From: Pseudomonas lini
Lineage (GTDB): Bacteria; Pseudomonadota; Gammaproteobacteria; Pseudomonadales; Pseudomonadaceae
DNA length: 64,000 nt
NCBI RefSeq assembly: GCF_964063345.1
Contig: NZ_OZ061318.1
Location: 3,472,001 to 3,536,000 of the forward strand
Direction of reading: 5' to 3'
A program made the position numbers and the translations under genes. Positions 56,362 through 62,420 of the stretch are shown here, in pieces (positions within the stretch are counted from its first letter, which is position 1; every line of letters begins with the position of its first letter). The notes beneath the pieces are model-generated. The model had not been told where the DNA came from. It did no database searches and saw only the letters and a list, made by a program, of their open reading frames with translations.

Positions 56362-57633
56362 TCACTTGGTAGACAGGCGAAATGCAGTAGACATATTGTC
56401 TTGTTCACGCTTCGACAGCCCCGCCGCGCTGGCAACTCTTGGCCACTGGCTCACCACCTCTTGGACGTTCTCAATTATTTGTTCCGCATCAACACGGCTA
56501 ACCCGAAAGTACCCGGCCACTTCACGAACAAGTTCGAGATCCAAAGCATTGTCGGCATCTGTAATGTTGAGCTTCAATCCATCGGCGTGTGCCACCGGGT
56601 TCATATCGTAGGCATCAGAGAGGCGCCACCCACGACCGGGATCAAGAAGAAAGCCATGGTTGCGCATGTGGTCGTCGGTATTGGAAACCAAGATGTTGAA
56701 CACAATACGCGACCACAACTCGCGCAGATCTTTGTCGGGTTCTGAGCCATGCTCCATGAGTACTTCTGCCAGCTCTAGATAGCTGGCGCCCACCGATGCA
56801 TCGTCACCATCCACGCGGTCAGTCATGGTCATGGCTGAGGCGAAATGTAGTCGCCCACCCGTTTCGGTACGGTCGAAGCGTTTGACCATGAAGCAGTGAT
56901 GGTCGCTCGCATACCGTTGCGCAATACCCTTCGCCACCCGCAGACCGCATTGATTCGCCAGAACACTCACCACGAATTCCCATCCGCCGACGTCATAGTC
57001 GTCCCGAGTGCTCGGAAACTTGGCGATCCACAAATGACCATTCTTGTCAGCAACACTGGCCTTGGGCCTGGCACCGCCCAATGAACCCCCGGGTGCGATC
57101 AACATTCTCAGCCACTCGCGCCCATCGAGTGAGGTGTTGTCTGGATCGTTTTCCAATGCTCGACTTGCCTGCTCCAACGCGCGCAATTCGACAAAGGGAG
57201 GCGCCGCCAATCCATCTCGATCATCCAGAAAATTGCCTTCGTCATTGAGCTTGTAACGAATAGCACCGACTCGATAGATGTCATGAACGCCTAACAGGAA
57301 ATCCGACTCATAGAGCTTGGTACCCTTCGGGACCAAGCCGTCGCGGATGTCCCGTTCCAGTCGCCGTTTCATCAGCAATTGACCCCAGCGATCCGGGCTT
57401 GAGTCGGCAAAAACGCCGAAGCGGGTCTGATGCTGTCCAGGGAACTGTCGCCCTTCGAAGAGCCTGATGCGGGGATCCAGCGTCGTGAAATTCAACTCGG
57501 GATCGGCCAAAGCAGCAGTGTCGTACTCAAACTCGAACACATTAGTGGAGCGAGCCTTTCCGGCATGAAGAAACCCAAGACGCCTTGGACTTTGCAGGGT
57601 TTCCCAATCGGCATACACCGCGATCAGTGTCAT
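56362..57633 (-). CDS. hipA: HipA-type toxin kinase
   Basis: 423-aa serine/threonine kinase of the HipA family, which in E. coli phosphorylates glutamyl-tRNA synthetase to cause persistence. A glycine-rich loop lies at 182-187 (GGSLGG), an ATP-binding lysine at 205 (WIAKF), the catalytic loop NTDDHMRNHGF at 318-328, and the metal-binding SDAYDMNP at 339-346. All key residues are intact. It starts 2 nt after the hipB stop. It is convergent with pckA. Confidence 0.9.
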   Translation of the reverse strand: MTLIAVYADWETLQSPRRLGFLHAGKARSTNVFEFEYDTAALADPELNFTTLDPRIRLFEGRQFPGQHQTRFGVFADSSPDRWGQLLMKRRLERDIRDGLVPKGTKLYESDFLLGVHDIYRVGAIRYKLNDEGNFLDDRDGLAAPPFVELRALEQASRALENDPDNTSLDGREWLRMLIAPGGSLGGARPKASVADKNGHLWIAKFPSTRDDYDVGGWEFVVSVLANQCGLRVAKGIAQRYASDHHCFMVKRFDRTETGGRLHFASAMTMTDRVDGDDASVGASYLELAEVLMEHGSEPDKDLRELWSRIVFNILVSNTDDHMRNHGFLLDPGRGWRLSDAYDMNPVAHADGLKLNITDADNALDLELVREVAGYFRVSRVDAEQIIENVQEVVSQWPRVASAAGLSKREQDNMSTAFRLSTK

Positions 57634-57635
57634 TT

Positions 57636-58124
57636 TTAATCCGTCTCAGGTTTAGATTTTTTCTTGGTAAACAAGTTGGAAAAAGAGTGGGTGTTCAATG
57701 GGAAATCAACCTCAAGATTCGAATCGGAGATGGGGCTTTCCGGTGCTTGCGTCGTCCGGTCTTGAATGGGTGACGATCCTTTCGTTGGGGCCACGTTGCG
57801 CACTCGTTGGCGTTTACTGGTTGCGGCGCTCGATCGTGGGGTTAATTGCGCGTCTTGCAGTTGGCGTCCCAACTCATCCGTTGCTGCGAGCTTGCTCAAA
57901 TCTTTCTCCAGGCCCAAAACCTGCATCACGGACATATAGGCGCCCATCGTCACGCCCGAGCCGCCGGACTCCAATGAGCGCAGCGTTGTCAGCGACATAC
58001 CTGCTCTCTCAGCCACTTGCTTGGCTGTCAGCTTGCGACGTAGCCGAGCGAGTTTGAGTCGTTCGCCAAACTCGGTGAGCAACCTGGATGCAGCCGGCAG
58101 CAGGGGGGCTGTTTTTTTTGCCAT
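57636..58124 (-). CDS. hipB: HipB-type antitoxin with long C-terminal tail
   Basis: 162-aa Xre-family regulator. An N-terminal helix-turn-helix (about residues 15-72; [23 protein letters not shown]) is followed by a polar, proline- and serine-rich tail of roughly 80 residues. Classical HipB is under 90 aa. The tail may inhibit HipA or control degradation. It represses its own operon in relatives; operator-like repeats lie upstream at 58126-58316. The ATG begins in CCAT next to a run of T's on the plus strand. Confidence 0.85.
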   Translation of the reverse strand: MAKKTAPLLPAASRLLTEFGERLKLARLRRKLTAKQVAERAGMSLTTLRSLESGGSGVTMGAYMSVMQVLGLEKDLSKLAATDELGRQLQDAQLTPRSSAATSKRQRVRNVAPTKGSSPIQDRTTQAPESPISDSNLEVDFPLNTHSFSNLFTKKKSKPETD

Positions 58125-58125
58125 G

Positions 58126-58315
58126 TGCCATTATTCCTTCGTTTTTAGGCTTTAACTGCCAGAATAATAGCACTTATGTGGTGATTTGCTGGATTGCCCC
58201 AACGTGTAGCAAGACTCTCTCTGCCAGTACGACCGCTCTAGGTATGCAATGGGAGGCGGATTAGTTAACTGCCATTATTCCAGCTAAAATAGTTAAAAAC
58301 AGCCATAATATTACC
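58126..58315 (-). promoter_or_regulatory. Operator-like repeats upstream of hipBA
   Basis: Four related sites: TGCCATTATTCC (58126-58137), AACTGCCAGAATAATAGC (58154-58171), AACTGCCATTATTCCAGC (58267-58284) and AGCCATAATATTACC (58301-58315). The core ATTATTC appears in both orientations after GCC. This fits co-operative HipB binding. The stretch is AT-rich, about 205 nt with no gene. Confidence 0.6.
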
Positions 58316-58329
58316 ACTTAAGCGGTCGG

Positions 58330-58683
58330 CTAGATCTTTTCCAGAGCTTTTGTATCCCACCGTTGCAGCTTGACCGCTTGGTAAAGCATACCGATGGTCA
58401 GTGGGGCTTTGTCGCCACGACCTTTGGCTCGACGTTTGAGGAACACATCAAACCCTTCCGGCTGAAAGTACCGATACGCGTCGTAATCAACGAAGTCGAT
58501 CCCAAACTGTTCTTCCAGCGCTTCCATCAAATGCCGTGCATCAGCGCCATCACAGCCCAGGTCAAAGTTGATCGAGGTGGTGAGGCTGATGATTTTGCGT
58601 TCGGGCAGGCCGAGCTCTTCGTGCAGCAGCTGCATGAGCAGGTGCATGGCGTGGTCATCGGGGAAGTTGGGGGCGAGGTTCAT
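58330..58683 (-). CDS. DUF1493 family acyl-carrier-like protein
   Basis: 117-aa cytoplasmic protein of the DUF1493 family, which resembles acyl carrier proteins. The DLGCDGADARHLMEALEEQFGID segment near residues 45-65 is the hallmark (a GxDA in place of the ACP DSL). The start at 58683 has GGAAGATGCACC upstream. No synthase or ligase is adjacent. Its function is unknown. Confidence 0.72.
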   Translation of the reverse strand: MNLAPNFPDDHAMHLLMQLLHEELGLPERKIISLTTSINFDLGCDGADARHLMEALEEQFGIDFVDYDAYRYFQPEGFDVFLKRRAKGRGDKAPLTIGMLYQAVKLQRWDTKALEKI

Positions 58684-58717
58684 GGTGCATCTTCCGTTGG
58701 GTGTATATCGATGAGGA

Positions 58718-58912
58718 TTAAGCCCGACTTTGCGGCGAGTCGGGGTCGTCAATAGGCACTGTGAACTTGGTCAGAGTCAGATCGGTAGCCTTACGAATTT
58801 TTTTGACTCGCAACGCATCAGCATGGAATTCGCGGGAAGGTTCACGCTCACCCCGTACGATCTCGTTCATCTGTTGCACGCTTGCCATTAGCTCATCAAA
58901 AAACTTGCTCAT
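58718..58912 (-). pseudogene. Truncated Xre/NadS-type antitoxin
   Basis: The first 50 residues (MSKFFDELMASVQQMNEIVRGE...KIRKATDLTLTKFTVPID) match the start of NadS/HigA-type antitoxins. These normally continue through the second half of the helix-turn-helix to about 95-100 aa. Here the sequence breaks off into DDPDSPQSRA and stops. No toxin gene lies beside it. It is a remnant or an unusual short form. Confidence 0.65.
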
Positions 58913-58934
58913 GATTATCTCCAGTGTTCGATGA

Positions 58935-59010
58935 CGGCTTTCGGCTGCGTCCCGAGAGCCGAACGCGGAGCGTCCGTAGAGGCATTCCCACGCGGAGCGT
59001 GGGAACGATC
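58935..59010. repeat. GCGGAGCG repeat cluster
   Basis: Includes CCCACGCGGAGCGTGGGAAC as a perfect hairpin core (CCCACG / CGTGGG) and a partial copy, GAACGCGGAGCGTCCGTAG, before it. This is a fourth REP-like family, seen only here in the window. Confidence 0.75.
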
Positions 59011-59021
59011 TTCACTCGGCG

Positions 59022-59318
59022 TCAGGCAGGTGCTTTCCAGTCCATCATGCGTTGCTGGGCGACTTTCAGCAGGTCGCAGCCGTCCTGGGTTAGCAGGTAG
59101 AGCGCGTGGGTGATGTGGGGGATGTCTTCGATGTCGCCGTGTTTGAAGCAAACGCAGTGCAGGGTTTTGAGGAGATCGCTGGAGGCTCGGATTCGCTGGA
59201 GGGCGGCTTCTAGGATGTCTTGCGGGTTGGCCTCTGTGTCGATAATCAGGGGCGGGGAGTCGGTGAGGTTGGATTGGAGTGGGCGGTAGCGATCGGTGAA
59301 CGGATTCCATGAATTCAT
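59022..59318 (-). CDS. DUF3077-like small protein (copy behind leader 2)
   Basis: 98-aa protein paralogous to the gene at 60906-61184: both start MN-x-x-x-PxTDRYRPL, and share IDTEA-x-P...ILxAAxQRIRAxSDLL and NALYLLTQDGC-type segments. Mostly helical; no signal peptide. Resembles small DUF3077/DUF6124-type Pseudomonas proteins. GAGGG lies 8 nt before the ATG. A structured leader of about 200 nt precedes it, homologous in architecture to the one at 21.3-21.5 kb. Confidence 0.72.
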   Translation of the reverse strand: MNSWNPFTDRYRPLQSNLTDSPPLIIDTEANPQDILEAALQRIRASSDLLKTLHCVCFKHGDIEDIPHITHALYLLTQDGCDLLKVAQQRMMDWKAPA

Positions 59319-59344
59319 TGTATTTACCCTCAAATGCATCAAAT

Positions 59345-59560
59345 GATGCCGCCGTCATCGTGACCAAGCGATGGGAGGCGGACTGTGTTCGGGTTGGTCA
59401 ACCGGTGAGGATTCATACGCATACCCGGCACGCTCGAAGGCGTCCCAAACACAGCCACCATAAAGCGTGCAGACACTTGAGGTGCCGGCAGCATACAACG
59501 GAGGCTGATGCGTATTCCATCGGGTGACCAAGCCCGAGTCGCTGATTTGGCAGCGACAGT
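59345..59560 (-). promoter_or_regulatory. Structured leader, copy 2 (candidate RNA switch or attenuator)
   Basis: Read on the minus strand: hairpin GTCGCTG-loop-CAGCGAC (59538-59557). A1 TTGGTCA at 59525-59531, a GGCAC/GTGTC hairpin, and ATGGTGGCTGTG follow. TGTGTTTGGG pairs with CCCGAACACA over ten positions. ACGC-CTTCGA-GCGT replaces the TTCG hairpin of copy 1. A' TGACCAA is at 59394-59400 and A2 TTGGTCA at 59361-59367. The A'-to-A2 spacing is 27 nt in both copies, A1-to-A' 125 versus 120. A 74-codon frame (59339-59563) crosses it. Confidence 0.65.
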
Positions 59561-59615
59561 CACAACTATAGGTTTGAGCTACAGGGCGGCGATAGTCGAC
59601 AAGGAGCCGTCTCTT

Positions 59616-59652
59616 GTAGGAACGGGACGAAGATTTGATAGGCCGTTCCTAC
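59616..59652. repeat. 10-bp inverted repeat at the hydrolase 3' end
   Basis: GTAGGAACGG (59616-59625) and CCGTTCCTAC (59643-59652) are exact reverse complements separated by 17 nt. It lies 17 nt after the hydrolase stop and may act as transcript end. Confidence 0.6.
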
Positions 59653-59668
59653 CGATTCGCCTTCGTTT

Positions 59669-60796
59669 TCAACAAATATGCCGATACGCCGCAACATCCA
59701 GCACGCTAGTCGTCAGCCCGGTCGCCGGCGTATAGATCGTGCCTTTCACCGCCGAGAAGTTGACCCCTTTGCTACCCAGCGAAACGTAGCGTTCGCCTTG
59801 ATCCAGTTCGCTGAAGTAGGTGTAAGAGTATTTGTGCATCAGCCGATACTTCGCTTCGTCGCCGACCATGGCTTTGGCGAGGCTCGCCAGATCGGCCAGG
59901 GTCAGGTTCAATGACTTGTCCAGTTGCACGCCCCAACGCTTGAGGCAGACTTCGGCAAAGTGGCGGGCGAACCGGCCTGGCTCGGCCAGGGTTTTCGGGC
60001 CGTTGACACCGTCGGGTGAGGCATTGCCAGCCAGGGTGGCGTGACGGCCAGGTACGGGGTAGATGTGGGTTTTGGTGCCAGTGGCGGTTTGCGGAATAAC
60101 GCAGCTGAAACCTTTCGAGCGTTCGTCCCGGGCATAGAAACCTACATATTCTTTGACGTTGGCGCCGAGTTTGACTTTGTCATCCTGAAAGTTGCCAATG
60201 CCAGGCACCGGGTCAATCGCAAAGATATTGACCGGGATGTTTTTAAGTTTGCTGTCCTTGAACATGGCATTGGCCAGCATATGGCAACTAATGCCGCCGC
60301 GGCTCCAGCCCACCAGGTTAACTTGGGTGGGAATAATACCGTCCTTGCGGAAGGTTTTAATGATTTGTTCTTGCAACACCTGCTGGGTCACACTGCGATC
60401 ACCATAGTTGTACTTGCGCCAGAACCACGAGCCTTCAACTTTCACGTCTTCGATGGGGATGCCGGCCGCTTTGAGGCGGTTGTATTCCTTTTCGGTCAGT
60501 TGCTCGCGCTGCCAGTCGCACTCGCCTTTGATGATGTTGATCGCGTGCTGGACGTTTTGCTCCCAGCCTTTGCCGAACAGTGTGCCGCTGAGGCCGTACT
60601 CCTCGGACTTGGTAAAGAGATCGTCGGCTTGCAGGTTGCCGCTGCCGGGGCCATCGACCACGATCCATTCGGCAAACTCACGGCCAAGATGATGGGATGC
60701 GAGTGTCGACACCAGTTCGCCGTCCCAGTAGTTTGCATTGGTGTCGTCGAATTTAGTTGAGCCAGTGCCACAGAAGAAAATAGTTAGTACAGTCAT
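59669..60796 (-). CDS. DUF2235-like alpha/beta hydrolase
   Basis: 375-aa protein with no signal peptide. The catalytic triad is likely Ser165 in GWSRGG, Asp195 in AIDPVPG and His252 in PGRHATLAG. The N-terminal FFCGTGSTKFDD resembles the F-x-DGTxN start of DUF2235 proteins, some of which are type VI lipase effectors. Here the 'DGT' is 'CGT'. It is flanked by two paralogous small genes on the same strand. Its substrate and any delivery route are unknown. Confidence 0.75.
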   Translation of the reverse strand: MTVLTIFFCGTGSTKFDDTNANYWDGELVSTLASHHLGREFAEWIVVDGPGSGNLQADDLFTKSEEYGLSGTLFGKGWEQNVQHAINIIKGECDWQREQLTEKEYNRLKAAGIPIEDVKVEGSWFWRKYNYGDRSVTQQVLQEQIIKTFRKDGIIPTQVNLVGWSRGGISCHMLANAMFKDSKLKNIPVNIFAIDPVPGIGNFQDDKVKLGANVKEYVGFYARDERSKGFSCVIPQTATGTKTHIYPVPGRHATLAGNASPDGVNGPKTLAEPGRFARHFAEVCLKRWGVQLDKSLNLTLADLASLAKAMVGDEAKYRLMHKYSYTYFSELDQGERYVSLGSKGVNFSAVKGTIYTPATGLTTSVLDVAAYRHIC

Positions 60797-60905
60797 TTGT
60801 GTTGCTCTTGTTTGATGTAAGAGCTGTCACGTTAGTTTGTGTTGTTTAAATAGTGAAGTTATTAGTTGTTGCTGGTTTTGTAAGGCTTGCTAGTTATTTG
60901 TGTTT

Positions 60906-61184
60906 TTATTTAATTCGCTGTCTGGCGACTTCAAGAAGTTCGCAGCCATCTTGGGTTAGCAAGTAAAGTGCGTTGACGATATTGGGAATGTCTTTCACGT
61001 CGGCCTGTTTGAAGCACAGGCAATAGAGCGTTTCGAGCAGGTCACTGGCGGCGCGGATGCGTTGCTGGGCGGCGTCAAGAATCTCGTGAGGCTTGGCTTC
61101 GGTGTCGATGACCAACACGGGGGTATCGCTGTAGCTGGTTTTGAGCGGGCGATAGCGGTCTGTTAACGGATGGAACGTGTTCAT
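60906..61184 (-). CDS. DUF3077-like small protein (copy without a leader)
   Basis: 92-aa paralog of the gene at 59022-59318; about half the positions are identical. The start at 61184 is the ATG that aligns with the paralog (MNTFHPLTDRYRPL). The upstream frame would add 17 residues with no similarity. No structured leader of the type found before the paralog is present in the 310 nt upstream. It is separated from the hydrolase by 109 nt of AT-rich sequence. Confidence 0.7.
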   Translation of the reverse strand: MNTFHPLTDRYRPLKTSYSDTPVLVIDTEAKPHEILDAAQQRIRAASDLLETLYCLCFKQADVKDIPNIVNALYLLTQDGCELLEVARQRIK

Positions 61185-61494
61185 TGAGGTCAGTCCTGTG
61201 GGAAGTCGGGCAGCATCGCCGGCAGGCCGACACAATGTTTTCAGCCGCGACGAAAACTATAGAGGGCCGCGGCGAGGCGTCGCAAGGTGGCGCAAATGGA
61301 CAGGTTTTGTAGGGGATTTACCGGCGCTATCAGCCTTTACCTACGCACACGCCAACTATTTTTTAAGCTTTTCCCTTGGAGGTCGATATTCCTACGGGCC
61401 TGTCAGGCTTAACGCATCAAAGCTCTGTAGGGTGCGCGCCAGAATTTGTAGGGCGTTTCGAAGCGTCTGAGTCGACTCTTAAAGGGAATTAGCG
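61185..61494. other. 310-nt divergent gap
   Basis: Between the leaderless small gene and the secreted protein on the other strand. No REP, terminator or fold was seen beyond a GC-rich block, GGGCCGCGGCGAGGCGTCGC, near 61266. AGGGAATTAGCG precedes the plus-strand gene. Confidence 0.4.
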
Positions 61495-61998
61495 ATGCAA
61501 TGGCTGCGTATGGTCTCGATTTTGTTGTTGTGGGTTGGTGTTTACCGTTTGACCGTCGCTGCCGACGGGGATCATTCGCTGATCCTTGCCAACATGGACC
61601 GCACCGGTTGGCCACAGGCGCTGACCACCCAGGCAGAAGTAGACACCGCCTCCCGGGCCGAGGTGTTGATGGTGGGCAAGGCGTTGTTGGCCAGCGAAGC
61701 GCTGGATGAACAGGGTCTGAAACAGCGACTGGGTGTGCAGGCTGTGAAGCTCAAGTCGGTCAGGCAAGTGCGTGACGGGTTGTGGGATCGGTTGCTGACT
61801 ACCTACGGCAACGCCAGCCAGAACTGTGACGGTGAACTCTTTTGCCCCCGTGTGCGAAGTGTGTCGGATTTGCGTCAGTTGGCGGCGGCGTTCACTGGTG
61901 AAATCAGCCCGGCTTATGCGGTTTGGGCGAGCAGGAGCCGGGTGTTTCAGGAGCAGGCGCTGAATCAACAGTTGCGGGTGGCGGTGTTGGTGCCGTAG
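61495..61998 (+). CDS. Exported protein of unknown function
   Basis: 167-aa protein with an N-terminal signal-like helix (about 1-22, ending TVAA). The mature part contains one close cysteine pair, NCDGELFCPRV, which could form a disulfide. No known domain is recognised. It stands alone, divergent from the hydrolase segment. A role as periplasmic partner of the hydrolase is possible but without direct support. Confidence 0.65.
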   Translation: MQWLRMVSILLLWVGVYRLTVAADGDHSLILANMDRTGWPQALTTQAEVDTASRAEVLMVGKALLASEALDEQGLKQRLGVQAVKLKSVRQVRDGLWDRLLTTYGNASQNCDGELFCPRVRSVSDLRQLAAAFTGEISPAYAVWASRSRVFQEQALNQQLRVAVLVP

Positions 61999-62023
61999 CC
62001 ACCCGACGTCAGTCAATCGATGA

Positions 62024-62155
62024 CTAAGTATGTGAGGCACCGCCCAGAGTTGTGGGCGTAGCGAGGAGCGGAGGTTCGTCAGGGAGCTTCATGCACCCGC
62101 TTAGCAGCAGGGATGCAAAGACAAGGGCAATGGGTAAAAACAGAGTGTTGGGCAT
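62024..62155 (-). CDS. 43-aa small lipoprotein
   Basis: Starts MPNTLFLPIALVFASLLLSG then Cys; LLLSGC is a clean lipobox with Cys21. Only 23 residues remain after cleavage (CMKLPDEPPLLATPTT...). A strong AAGGAAC ribosome site precedes the ATG. It is convergent with the exported protein. Function unknown; small lipoproteins of this sort are common upstream of helicase or cell-envelope genes in Pseudomonas. Confidence 0.6.
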   Translation of the reverse strand: MPNTLFLPIALVFASLLLSGCMKLPDEPPLLATPTTLGGASHT

Positions 62156-62420
62156 GGTTGTTCCTTCATAAGAATCCGCGTGCAGGCGTCCTGCCTTGAT
62201 GAAAACTTCGCGGATGATGGTTTTTCTCGGGGTGAACCTTACCGGCTGACAGGGGCTGATGTCAGGGGGCAAAGTGCCTCGTTTGTTTCAATCCGTGGCG
62301 AAGGAATTGATGGGGTGACGCTGTATCATCCAGTATCGTTTTTACCCCCGACCTTTTCTCGACTCGCTGCGTTCGCCGGCTAGGCTTTGGGCTTCGCAGC
62401 GGTCAACGGAGTGACAGCTT
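62156..62420. promoter_or_regulatory. 265-nt gap upstream of recQ
   Basis: Divergent between the small lipoprotein and the helicase. Nothing beyond a CGGAGTGACAGCTT ribosome site and a weak TATCATC -10-like element near 62325 is seen. Confidence 0.35.

Noticed and set aside
56362..62155. Defence island with restriction or phage-defence genes
   Set aside because: hipBA is the only recognised system; no methylase, nuclease, Abi or CBASS component is visible.
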